Part shown: one piece after another, positions 24,820 to 35,669 of the stretch
How the letters are laid out: each line of letters opens with the position of its first letter
Position numbering within the stretch: position 1 is the stretch's first letter
Assembly: GCA_008973525.1 (NCBI GenBank)
Contig: WACJ01000502.1
Span: 2,170,001 to 2,234,000, forward strand
DNA length: 64,000 nucleotides
Source: Stenopsyche tienmushanensis
Taxonomy: Eukaryota; Arthropoda; Insecta; Trichoptera; Stenopsychidae
Direction of reading: 5' to 3'
Program-made: the position numbers and the translations under genes
The notes under the pieces: generated by a model
What the model was told of the DNA's origin: nothing
The model's database searches: none
The model's input: only the letters and a program-made list of their open reading frames with translations

Positions 24820-25013
24820 TTTATTTTTGGAACTTTACAATAATATATACAAAACGTATTTGACACTTGTCAATATAACAATAAACTGGCATTTGATACA
24901 TCATAACACAAAGCAACAAATTCATCTTAACATAAATAATATTAACAACTGAAAAACACGGTTCGATGTACATAAAATAGAAAACACATTGACATAAAAC
25001 GCGTGTTTTTATT
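24820..25013 (-). terminator. Candidate polyadenylation region of gene C
   Basis: Minus-strand AATAAA occurs at 25008-25013 (about 100 nt after the stop, the same distance as in gene A) and again at 24820-24825. The first is the better candidate. Confidence 0.45.
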
Positions 25014-25107
25014 ATTTACATAAACGACGGTAAATTTTGTAAAGATATGTCTTGAATGAGAAAAGTTGAGAGATTTTTTTGAGATCGTCTAAATTTAAGT
25101 TGGAAGC

Positions 25108-28100
25108 TTATTCTTCCTCGACTTCTTCGCCTTCGTAGTCTGCTTCTAGTTCTGCGTCTTCTTGTTGTGGCTCAGCAGATTCGACATCTTGAATAGCAGC
25201 AAATTCGTCATGATGACCGCCTCCGCCACCTCCACCGCCTCCATGGCCATTGTGACCACCGCCACCTCCACCGCCATGACCACCGCCGCCTCCACCATGT
25301 CCACCGCCGCCTCCACCATGTCCACCGCCGCCACCGCCATGGCCACCGCCGCCTCCCCCATGACCGCCACCACCACCACTCTTTCCACCGCCGCCGCCGC
25401 CTCCACTTTTTCCTCCGCCTCCACCACCACCTCCGCCATCTCCATGCTTGTATCCCCATTTCTTTCCTCCTTCTTTGCCAGTTTTGTGTCCATATTCACC
25501 AAGATGTGAATGATGTTCATCGTGACCGCCTTCGTGCTTATGACCCTTCAAGCAAAATAAAAATATGCAATTTCAATTTAAGCAATTTTATAATATTTAT
25601 TCATAAATAATTTAGCGGAAAAATAAATTAATAATTTTTCTGATATTAGCGCTAAAATCTAAAAGCACGCTTTAAGGATCCTCCGAGGAAAACTTTAATA
25701 GAATTTGCATACCCGCTAAAGAATACACGACACCGAAGGCTCTTACCGTCGCGCCTCCCACATTCGCATCGCCAAACTTTTTTTCTTAAAAAATAAAAGT
25801 TTCTATCCGACAACGTGGAAATTGAGGTGTAAATGTGCTGCGAAACTCCGGCTTCAGGTAAACTGTGTTTATCACGGCAGCTGAAAACTTTCCGTTTTCG
25901 GCCTCCTAATTGGAATTCATTACGATCCCCGAATGGATTAATACAAGTCCAAAGAATTATATTTTTCATTATTTATGACTGAAGTCCCAAGGGGATGTCC
26001 ACCGGGACAAGAAAGGTATTAAACGTGTCTACAAGAAAATTGCATTAGCTTGAAACTCAATATTAACGAGGCAAAAAAGAACGCACAAATGCCGAAAATG
26101 AGAAAAAAATCATCAGACGATAGTAATTAGATGACTTTTAGCATCCTTTTACGGAGATATTTACTATGATGGATATTTCATGATGTTATATTAAATTTAT
26201 GAGCAATTACTTTTAACATATTTTGCTAAAAATCAAATAACTTATGCATATTTATAGCATTATTATCTTTAATAATTTACACAATGCAGATTTTAAATAT
26301 ATATAATTAAGCTGATGATTAATTAGTGAAAATTAAGAGTTTTAAAGCTATTTCATTATCAGAAAAGCTGTTTATGGGCTTCAATGATTTGGATATTTAA
26401 CCTTATAAAATGACTTATAAGCACAGGGAAAGAATCAGCCATCAATAAGAAGCTTAAAAGTAATTATGTCAGGCAAAAATATAGGTCGTATTAAAAGGAA
26501 CTGGAATTAATTTAAATCGTTAAAAGCTATTTGCAATTGCTATTATGGAATGCTAAAAATGAATTCCAATCCATATAAGATATTTATCAAAGTCAATACC
26601 AATTTGTTAATCTTTAATTCTGGATTTGACTTGTATAGCATTTATTGTCATATATAATAATGAAAAATATTTGCCAAACAAGTATATTAATGAATTATTC
26701 CTTAAACGGTTAGAAACTATTAAAAATTAGCTCTTTTATTAATAGATTCTGATATATCTAATTTTTTTAAAATATTTTTATTTATTCTAAAATGTTATTA
26801 TGTATCGATTTTCTCAAATATTCTATCTACGAGTACTATTTTTATGGTATTGTAATTTACAGAAAACGTGGTTAGCGACCACATTTTTAAAACCTTATAC
26901 ATATTCACTATAAAATCGGCTTTTGATAATATCAAAAAATATAATACCGTTAATATCATATTCTTATTAGCCTTTAACAATTTAATTTGGTTAGGCGATA
27001 TTTCAAATATGTCAGGATAATAAACATATTGATGTGATTTTTTCAACATTCGGATTGAAGCATTCGATTTTCTGTGCTTCAAATTTTATTTATCACGAGT
27101 TCAGTCTTGAGGAATCAGCTTAAGAAGTTTAAATTCGATTTGTGATCTCACGGACTCGACAATTTGGACTAAGTTATAGGACAATAAAAGTTCTTTGAAG
27201 TATTCTATATGGTCTGGAAATTGTTGATAAGTACTAGAAAAAAAATCCTACGCAACATTTCAGAATTTCGTATGTGACTTTTATCGATTGCAAAATCTAT
27301 TTAATATAATCTTATGGAATAATTACCAGCAAAAATATTTTGGATATATATGCAAATATACCTTATGATCGTGATTATGACCGCCCTTTTCGAAATGTCC
27401 TTTCTTTCCTTTTTCGCCATGGTGGTGTTCAGTTTTTAGATGACTACCTTTTGAAGTTCCGCCCTATAACACAGCAAATAATTAGCGATTGAACGTATTA
27501 TGATTGTTAATAAAACAACATCTACTCGACGTATTTACTTTGTGACTATCATGTTCATGATGGAAGGCTCCATGTTTTTCTTCTTCGCCGCCTCCGTGAT
27601 CCTCTTCGAAGAATTCTATCTTTTTCTCATACTCATCCTTTTTGTGGATGTCATGTGAGCCCTTTGTGCTGTGTCCTTTTGAATGTTTTCCAGATTCTGC
27701 ATACTGAATGTTTAAAAAAAATATATAAATAATTAATATCGTCGACGTATTCGTTGTTTTGCCCCTGGGGGTGAAAGCGTCCAGCACTAAATGAGTTAAG
27801 TTTTATTGCTAAAAAATTTAAGCGTTCTTAAAAGTGTTTTAATTTAATTAACGTCGGATTCGAGACGACCTAGGAGGACTAGGGGTGAATTATTTTTATG
27901 ATTTTCGTATTGGAAAAATGTTGTACGAAGAAGTTAATTGACATTATGGTCGCCGGGGGAATTTATCACAATGGTGTGCAATAAATAAGAAATGTGAGGA
28001 TATGAGTTTTATTGCGTTTCAAAGTGGAACCACTCCGGGACATATGGATGACTGCCATAAATTACCACCACCCACCTGAGTGTGGATAAGTTCCACCCAC

Positions 28101-31100
28101 CCCTGGGGATGAACGCGCTTTGAGACTCTTGAATGGACTTGTTATTTTGGGTCCAATTTTGATGTCTGCTATGAAAAATGTTTACTGAAAAAGGCTTTAT
28201 TTATTTTCTGCGCCCAATTTTCATATTCGGAATTGGCAAGAATGTCATGAAAAACGTATTTGTTCAATTGAATTACTCTAATATAATTGAAAATGATTAT
28301 AATGACGTCTTGTCTGCCAATATAAATATTGACCTTTTTATGACATCAATTATTACGTAAAAATTCCAAGTATAATCTATTTACATAAGCAGTATGTTAA
28401 TGGCAAAATTATTAAGCTTTTCTTGGAAAGGCATATATCAAAGCATCAATAACATATTTTCCAATTTGATAATAATACAATTTTTCTAATACCTCAGCTT
28501 TTTTCGCTCCTTTTTCCCCTTTGTGATGCTCTCCGTGATGTCCTGACTCCTCGTGGGACTTTTTGGCGTGACCTCCTTTATCTTCGTAATGTCCGGCATG
28601 ACCTTCTTTGTCGTGATGACCCTTTTGGCCTTTAGAATGCTTGTGATATCCCTGAAAAATATTTATTGGATTTATCAGAAGCGAACAAAATTTTTTTGTT
28701 AAATCTAATGGATGTATATAAAAATAATAAAACCTTATATCCTTTATCTCCTTTTTCGCCGTGTTGCGAATGATGTTCAGCCTTGTGCTCTTTACCACCT
28801 CCTAAAATTAATTTGGGAGAGATTTAATAATATTTCAATCAAATATTGCAACTGTCATAACTGAAACACCCACGGATTTGCTTGTCATCTAGTGACCGGA
28901 AAATGAATACACCCAACCTTCAAAGGCGGAAATTATAGTGCTTTGATATTACAAATATATCTTTCAGCACAAAGGGCTATTTTTATTTAAGGAAAAAATA
29001 TATAAGCGAAAAAACAAGAAATTCCATATTTAAGGAGTTACATTGGTTTTCAATGCTTAATAGAGGCATATTTCGCCAAAATTTAAAGAATATTCTTTTA
29101 TATAAAAGAGCAACATTTAAACAATATTTTATAAAGTTTTCATCAGAAGTTTTTGAAAATTCAGCCGTTGACATTTATTTTCGGAGATCCCTAAGGGAAA
29201 ATTGTCCTTGCGGTGGTTAATAGTTAATGATACCTTTATATGTAAATAAAAATCTAAATATTTTTTGTTAATGTATGAGAACAGTTTGTGATTGAATTAA
29301 GGATTTAAAAACAAAAATGAATTTTGAATTTTTGGCAGAGTTATATGCAAAATTGTACAATTTTCGGTCAAATCTACACCATATATTGCCTTGTAAAATA
29401 AGTTGTTATCAAAGAAAATATCGTTCTATCACTGGACAATCTTATTTAGAATAAGCGTGCAAAATTTCAGTATGATTGATGTATTTAAAAATAGAGTCCT
29501 GAGAAAAAAGCGATTAAAGTGCGATGCTCCCAGTCGTCAACTCTAATGTCAAAAAGTTCTCTTATCTAGAGTTTAACTCCGATTGAATTGATATTTTGGA
29601 AGAATATTCTTGACGTGTTGTACTATTAGATTAAAAATGAAATCTATTGAAATTTCAAAACTCATTTAACCCTTTAAATGCTCCAAGAATCAAATGATTA
29701 TTATCAGTAAAATTGAGCAATATTTTGATGCTTATTTGCTATAATCAATATTAGGGAATATAGATTGGACGTAAAAGATATTGCCTAAAAAGACTGAAGT
29801 CATGAAATACATAAAGTCATTAAATTTATCTTCTTTGTTAAAATAATACAAACTTATATAATTGTTTGTAAATCATACATCAGTATATAACGCCATTGTT
29901 TTTAAGGAATGAAATATTGTATAAATGCCTCGACATATTATAAAGCAATTTAAACTCGTTCAAATATCTCGGTCTATTATTTGCGCTCGATAAATGGCCA
30001 ATTTTTGTACCGCACGTATACATTTTAGCACATGGATCTGCATGAATAAATTCGAATAACAGCAGAATTTTTTTCAAATTGATTGAGAGCTTCATTAAAA
30101 AAGGTCAGTTGAATGATTTCGACTGTGTAAAAAATATTATGTTTACATTCATATCGCTGTGTAATGTTATAGCGGATGTCCAACGATTTCCGAGTAAGTT
30201 TTTAATTAGAATTTTGCTTTTATCCCGATATACTTTTGGATAGTGTTGTTGTAATTAAATCGCGAATTTAGATTGACGTTGAAGTTTTTCAAATTTCCTG
30301 CGAAAGCTCACTTCTCCGGTGGATGCTAAAAAGCTCAGCCTCCCCATCATTAAGTGTCATACGCCAACGTCACCCTCAAGGGCTTCCCTTGGCTAATCAT
30401 CGCAAAAATAAACAATTTTGTTTAATCGCCTGGAAATTAGATATTCTGAGACATATATAATAAATGATATGGAAGGCGTGCGTCGTTATTTTTGTTGTCT
30501 GCCTTAATTCGTATCTGGAATGTAAGAAGCATGCGGAGGATGAGATGCCCTGTGGGGCTTACTGCCGATGCTTCAACGTCAGGGTCTCGTTAGGAGAGCT
30601 GGCTGCGACTCCTGACTCCTTCCTCCTACTTCACAGCTGATGCTGCCATCAATCATCCGCCTCCTTGGAGACCGCTCCATAAATATGAACCGACCCGAGG
30701 ACATTTACATTTATAAAACGGTTCCTTTGTAGCACTTGTTGAGTCCTCTTAGGGCGAAAAATTGTAATCAATGCTATTGGGCGTTGAAAGGTCGTGCGTT
30801 ATAACATTATTTATTGAGAGGTAATGATCATATGGCTGCAAATAACAATACACGTCTCAAGTTTTGCAATTTTGATACTACAATTCAACGCTTTTTTAAC
30901 GTAAAAAAATATAAACATTTTAAATTAATATAAAATGCAAGTTGGATCATAATAGCTTTTATAAGAAAACGATGTTTTGCGTTCATTATATTCCAAGGAA
31001 ATCTTTCTTTTAATTGGATTCGTACACTTCTTGTATTGCCTCAGAATATTACGTTGGCAGGCGCTTTTTGAGGAATTAGAATTCAGCTATGAAATTCATT

Positions 31101-33779
31101 GTAATTACATAAGAACAGTGTATAAAGACGTAATTTACAGGAAATTTTTGTGTTTATCACTGTTCAACAACATATTCCATGGAATTATCTTTTTATCAAT
31201 GAGTATTACCAATAACGTTGTATACTAAGTGAAGAATATTCGAATAATAATGCATGGGTTTTGAAAAATGCCAATAATGGATAAAATATGGGACATTATG
31301 GAATGATTTTCAAAAAAATAGGACATGGCCTAAGATAGAAATACATGCACTTGACAAACATCTTGAAGATGATTTTCGTTGATTTATCAAACAACTATCT
31401 TAAAGACTACTAAGCCATGACGTTCGTCTTCTAATGAAATCAAATTTTCCATTTATTTTCTCTTATGAAACGAAATTTGGTACGATCTTAATATTATATA
31501 AACGTCCAAAGTATGCCAATATGTTTTAATGATGATGATTATTGCTTTGGATTTATGTCATATTTTGATCGCAATATTTCAGTTCATTCACTTTCCACTT
31601 GTTATTTAAGTCCTCTAATTAAGATCATGAACTTAATCGTTTCCGAATTAAGGTATTTTAAAATCGATTTACTTGATTTAATATTGATATAATACATCAC
31701 TCTATTATAAGTTGGCATAGAAGAAAGAAAGAACAATCAATAGCGAATATTATATGGCGTTATTGGTGCATTTGATTGAGGAAATTGCGAAAAAATGAAG
31801 AAGAAAAAGTGTTTTTTCACCAAGATAATGTACCGTGTCACAAGTCGATCGCAATAATGACAAAATTGCACGAACTGCAATTTGAATCGCTTCCTCGTCT
31901 ATTGTATTCTCCTAAAAATAATGTTACAGGGAAAGAGATTTGGCTCTGATGAAGAAGTATTGTTTTATTAGCCATCCTACGAATTTATTGAGTGATTTTT
32001 TACTATGCCTAATTATCAGCATTTTCAACTTCAACTACTATTTTAAATGGATTTGCTCTTTTGCTTATTAAGTAACAAAAGGGCTCTTTAATAACTGATT
32101 GTGGTTGCTAAAATATTTTTTTTATCGATTTGTGAATCATATTATCGATTTTTTAATATGCCTTGTATTTCAAAGCTTATGGAGTGTAATTATGAATAAC
32201 ATTTTTAACGGCCCACACAGAAACTGAAATATCTGCCATCCCCTGTTGATTCGAGTGTGATTAAAAATATACACTTGGAAAACCCCAGTACAGCGTTCCC
32301 TGTGATTGAAACCGATTAAACGGAGCGTTAAAGCGAATCGGCTTCGTTAATACGAATCAAATCCACGGCTAGCTTGTCCATTAATGATTGCTCTCCGGGG
32401 CTGGAGAGCGAGGATAGCAGTCTGGACATATCGACTCAGTTCTCATCTCCGGTTCGCTGATTTCAGCTTCAATTTCAATTTTTGCTTCTCCACAAGCCGA
32501 AACAAAACCTTTCGAAACCACCTTGCGAAAGCAGCGGATCAATTTTGCCACGGTGAGAAAATGAGCGACGCTATCTCGGAGAGATCAAAAAACAATCTTA
32601 CGTAATGCGATTACACAATAAATTCAAAAGAAAAGCTTTAATTATAATCATGGATTTGAAAAAGATGACATTTTTTCAAAAATATTTATCCATATATATA
32701 CTGTGAAAATTTTGGAATGTTGCAAATTTTCTTCATTTAATTAAAATATGATACTTAGTTTTTTAAAGCAGAAGTTGAAGAATGCTCGTGGGAGTATGTT
32801 ACTGCGTTGTTTAGCAGACTGTACATAATCGAATTCATTTTGAGTCCAACGCATCCCAAATGCAGCAGGATTTTAACTTCATTTTGAAATTATAATAGGG
32901 ATAAGAAGGGACACAATTAAAATAATGTGTTGGATTAATACAAAAACTTAGAGTTTGCACAGAGATTATTTTTAAAATAATTAAATTCGTCTTTGCACTT
33001 TGGTGATTATAAGAAACTTCGCTACAATAATTACATCAGGCTGTTGCTAAAACTAGAATAGTGCACGTAGATTAATTTATGTAAGTGCATTGTCCTGATG
33101 TTTTCTTGAGAAATAAGGATAGAAATAACAGTATTGCCTATTTTGTGCTTATTCATTTTGGGTACATTGTTTATTTAATTTTAATGCATGTTAAATAGAG
33201 GTTTTATTAGGGGGGTAATAATATATTTTTGTTACCTTTCACGTGTTTACTTGCGGCTTTACCACCACCGCCTCCTCCATGGCCTCCTCCACCACCACCA
33301 TGACCGCCACCATGGCCGCCTCCTCCACCGCCGCCGCCACCATGGCCCCCACCACCACCGCCGCCTTTTCCATCTTCCACATGATCATTATCATACGCTT
33401 CTTCTTCTTCTTCCGCAGTCTCTTCCTCGTCCGATTCCTGTTCGTTCTCGTTGGTAGCGGCCGTCTTCAAATCGTGATTTTTAGTATATTCAAAATTCAT
33501 AGGCCTTCTGAGCGTCTTCTCCGGCGTCACCATCCGCTTTCGCTGGACCTTGGGAGCTTCTTCAATCGCATCTTCAACAGTGTCTTCGACCTTGACGAGG
33601 GCCCTCGGCTTTGGCGCATAATACACCGGAGTCAAAACGCGCGATTCCGACGCAATCAAATCTATATCATCTTTAGCTTCACTCAAAACATTAGTGTCTA
33701 TCCTAAAACTCGCGCTCAAATCGACGACAATTACTATAACAAACAAGCTGACGAAGCTACAGCGACTAGATACTATCAT
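25108..33779 (-). CDS. Gene C: secreted Gly/His-rich matrix-type protein (six exons, 4.4-kb intron)
   Basis: Exons are 33779-33236, 28801-28734, 28651-28493, 27703-27539, 27463-27362 and 25545-25108, with GT-AG introns of 4434, 82, 789, 75 and 1816 nt. They join to one intact 491-aa frame. Residues 1-23 form a signal peptide (FVSLFVIVIVVDLSASF). The linker (to about 145) is rich in Glu and has VQRKR, a possible dibasic processing site, and DLKTAATNEN as in gene B. A short Gly/His repeat follows to about 174. The core (182-346) shows KGDKGYK, KGQKGHHDKEGHAGHY, ESGKHSKGHSTKGSHD and EFFEEDHGGGEEEKHG. Exon 6 has GHKHEGGHDEHHSH, KKWGYKHGDG, a Gly/His repeat with two KSGGGGGGG units, and a very acidic tail ending EADYEGEEVEEE. 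Linking exon 1 across 4.4 kb rests on phase, the 68-nt exon 2 and the KG splice context matching A and B. The three introns above 300 nt contain repeats, a mariner relic and a plus-strand peptide ORF. Confidence 0.85.
25216..25440 (-). repeat. Gly/His-coding repeat in exon 6 of gene C
   Basis: GGGGGGH units, with part of the array replaced by KSGGGG units not seen in genes A or B. In frame throughout. Confidence 0.85.
25546..27361 (-). other. Intron 5 of gene C
   Basis: This 1816-nt intron contains a GC-balanced patch at 25660-26030 with a 105-codon minus-strand open frame (25652-25969) that I do not recognise. The rest is AT-rich and empty. Confidence 0.6.
27704..28492 (-). other. Intron 3 of gene C
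   Basis: This 789-nt intron has a GC-balanced region at 27750-28150, with CCACC-containing runs but no open frame of note. It could be regulatory. Confidence 0.55.
29330..29700. repeat. Dispersed repeat family 1, right copy
   Basis: Direct-orientation partner of 780-1200, lying in intron 1 of gene C. Landmarks are GCCTTGTAAAATAAGTTGT, TGCAAAATTT, TTTAACTCCGATTGAATTGA and TGTTGTACTATTAG. Diverged and non-coding. Confidence 0.6.
30464..30640 (+). CDS. Candidate small secreted Cys-containing peptide (58 aa)
   Basis: This 58-codon plus-strand ORF lies inside intron 1 of the oppositely oriented gene C. It begins MIWKACVVIFVVCLNSYLE, a good signal peptide with cleavage plausible before or near the first mature Cys. 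The mature part has Cys at residues 20, 30, 34 and 36 in a C-x9-C-x3-C-x-C pattern (motif MPCGAYCRCF), then a Leu/Ser-rich end. The preceding triplet is TAA, so the ATG is the only start in this frame. It sits in a GC-balanced island (about 30290-30760) within AT-rich DNA. It could be a real short gene, a first exon whose partner was not found (a weak GT lies after CFN, near residue 38), or chance. I recognise no family for it and assign no activity. Confidence 0.35.
   Translation: MIWKACVVIFVVCLNSYLECKKHAEDEMPCGAYCRCFNVRVSLGELAATPDSFLLLHS
31690..31998 (+). pseudogene. Short mariner relic, copy 1 of an end-sharing family
   Basis: The translation includes INSEYYMALLVHLIEEIAKK, then in another frame VFFHQDNVPCHKSIAIMTKL, covering the second catalytic Asp (HQDN) of a mariner. 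Coding is cut off after RFGSDEEV and runs directly into the end motif CATCCTACGAATTTATTGAG at about 31974. That motif recurs at 39515, 40310 and 45573. It is internally deleted and frame-broken. Confidence 0.7.
32000..33235. other. Distal part of gene C intron 1
   Basis: A GC-balanced patch at 32215-32600 includes an open frame at 32384-32605 with no recognisable product. The rest is AT-rich. Position and composition would fit an intronic enhancer, but this is inference only. Confidence 0.4.
33261..33364 (-). repeat. Gly/His-coding repeat in exon 1 of gene C
   Basis: The shortest Gly/His array of the family, between the acidic linker and KAASKHVKG at the end of exon 1. In frame. Confidence 0.85.
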
Positions 33780-33868
33780 CTTGAACAGTCTATTTCATAG
33801 TATTTCATCGAGAACGGCACCACAATGCAAAAGATCCAACCACTTAACTATGTTGCAGTTTTTGACCG

Positions 33869-33905
33869 ACTGACACTTTCACTGCGGAGCTGCATTCGTT
33901 TTATA
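33869..33905 (-). promoter_or_regulatory. Core promoter of gene C
   Basis: Minus-strand TATAAAAC (33905-33898), 24 bases, then TCAGTCG, placing the start near 33871 and giving a 5' UTR of about 92 nt. Spacing is identical to genes A and B. Confidence 0.8.
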
Positions 33906-33988
33906 CCTCGAGGTAATTCATTGATTTGTTCGAGTGACAAAAGACGGTACTTCCAAACGATTGTTGGCCAACAAGTAAAAATCAACCA

Positions 33989-34020
33989 ATCAATTACAGA
34001 TCGGATCAATTTGATACGAA
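33989..34020. promoter_or_regulatory. Shared upstream element of gene C
   Basis: Plus-strand CAGATCGGATCAATTTGATA followed by CGAA, about 125-149 bases upstream of the predicted start, the same distance as in gene A. The 24-base core differs from the gene A copy at two positions. Confidence 0.65.
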
Positions 34021-34079
34021 AACTTACCGTTATTCAAGATGGCTTCCGATCGTCCACACTATTACAAAGATGACAGCCG

Positions 34080-34689
34080 TTTACGTAAAAATTTCGTAAT
34101 GAACCCCTTTTTTTAATGGATGTTGATTACATGCAATTTTTTTCGCTTTTACTTGCAAATTGATTTTTTTTCATGATTCAATTCCCGCTCGATACACATG
34201 AATATTTTACATGCAGAGCTTGTTTATTTTGTACGCGAAATCATCGCTTGACGTTCGAAACAATTTACATAATACTTGGATCTTAAAACAAGCATTTATC
34301 TATTTTGATATTACAAGATATATATATTGACCATAATGATCTTAAATAATAATTACGAATAAATACATCATAAGAATGCGTCATGCGACGACTATAAATA
34401 TATTTTTATATAAAAATTCGAATTAATCCCGACAAACAGACAAATTATAAAAGTTTATCATTTGTGAAGTGGCTATAAGCAGAGTGGATATCAGCTACTC
34501 CATGACTCCGAGGACTTCTATTGGAATTGAGCTCAACAAACAAATTAAGGCTGATCAAGACTGCTTGTTCTCTTCTATAGAATTGTGTACGTTCCTTTGA
34601 AATATAATTTAGTTCAATTCAATCTATCTGTTGAAAATTACGGCTTATTTTCATAGTTTTATATTTATAAACTCGATATAATACGTGGT
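34080..34689. other. Upstream flank of gene C, no gene recognised
   Basis: AT-rich sequence without recognisable coding or repeat content. Confidence 0.45.
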
Positions 34690-34890
34690 AATTAAGGATG
34701 ACGTCAAAACACGCCCCCTTCCAAAATAATATTTTAATGGGCCAATTACAATTGAATTCAATTTAATGCACGCACGCGATTGGTGAAATGTTTCTGATTT
34801 TTATTAATGACGATTGGTGGACGGCAACGCATATGTTAGTGTGGCTCTTCTCTTTAGTTACACGATTAATATGCGTTAATATTTTTAAAA
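34690..34890. repeat. Dispersed repeat family 2, right copy
   Basis: Partner of 4430-4660, in the same orientation. ACGCCCCCTTCC, TTTTAATGGGCCAATTACAA and ACGATTGGTGGA mark the match. Confidence 0.6.
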
Positions 34891-35137
34891 TTAATTTTGT
34901 CGATATTCTCGATTCAGATTTAGCATGATTTTATGAATCTGAAAACATAAGTATTAAAATAAAAATATAATTGATATTGTTGAAATTTCATTTCATATTC
35001 AAGATATCAACCCTTTCTAATCGTATTTTTTTAGGTTATGGATAGTGTTAGCTTGTAAATAAAATTGCGGATTTTTTAGATTTCATATTTGAAATTTAAA
35101 ACGATATAGTAATTAATATAACGTAATATATGATATA

Positions 35138-35561
35138 CACTTTTATACGATAAATACGTTCCATGGGGAGTCGCATAAAAAAAGACTTGAACTAAATACA
35201 AAACTAATGGATGGAACTTTTTCCAAACGTCAGGTATAGTTGATGACTCATTTTCTAGTTTATCCAGTATATGTTGATAAGTGTTCTTAATATAATATTA
35301 TTTAAAAGTGAAAATGATGCCCTGATCTAGTGACTGAATTAAACATGTCGTGTTAGATGAAAGAAACACTATTTTTACATTTAGATGTTCTAAATGTGGA
35401 TAACTTGAACTGTTGTAACTTCCACTAGTATTAATTTTGGTTTTTTTTAATGCGCATTCGCATAAAAAAAGCTTTGTGCTCTATAGAAAAATGAGGGATA
35501 GGTTCTATTATTTTTAAAAACCGCATAACTTTAAAATCGCATAAAAACAAAACCAAGTGCA
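35138..35561. repeat. TA-flanked MITE family, copy 1
   Basis: The left end reads CACTTTTATACGATAAATAC with ACGTTCCATGGGGAGTCGCA just inside. The right end, read inward, is TGCACTTGGTTTTGTTTTTA with TGCGAT following. Similar ends bound 57503-57816 and 60078-60676. There is no ORF. Presumably a non-autonomous Tc1/mariner-type element. Confidence 0.6.
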
Positions 35562-35669
35562 TATATTTTTTTTGCAGTTGCTTTTAGCGATCCTTTTTAT
35601 AGGATCATTGTTAGTCATTTTGACATAGTTTTTCATGGCGTATATAAGTTTTTGAAAATGTGGTCGCCA

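Noticed and set aside
25146..25520. ORFs in the other frames over gene C exon 6, including a Trp/Arg-rich one
   Set aside because: Shadows of the repeat; the GGGGGGH frame continues correctly from exon 5.
25652..25969. Minus-strand 105-codon ORF with several Cys, in gene C intron 5
   Set aside because: No domain recognised, no exon-like conservation against A or B, and clean splice sites of gene C exclude it. Kept only as a note on that intron.
28734..33779. Splitting gene C into two genes because of the 4.4-kb intron
   Set aside because: The phase-1 donor after a KG codon context and the 68-nt exon 2 match genes A and B exactly. There is no other promoter of the shared type before exon 2.
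33188..33800. Plus-strand ORFs of 89 and 185 codons
   Set aside because: Antisense to gene C exon 1.
33825..34073. Plus-strand 82-codon ORF
   Set aside because: It covers the gene C promoter and upstream element, has no recognisable domain, and is best explained as chance.
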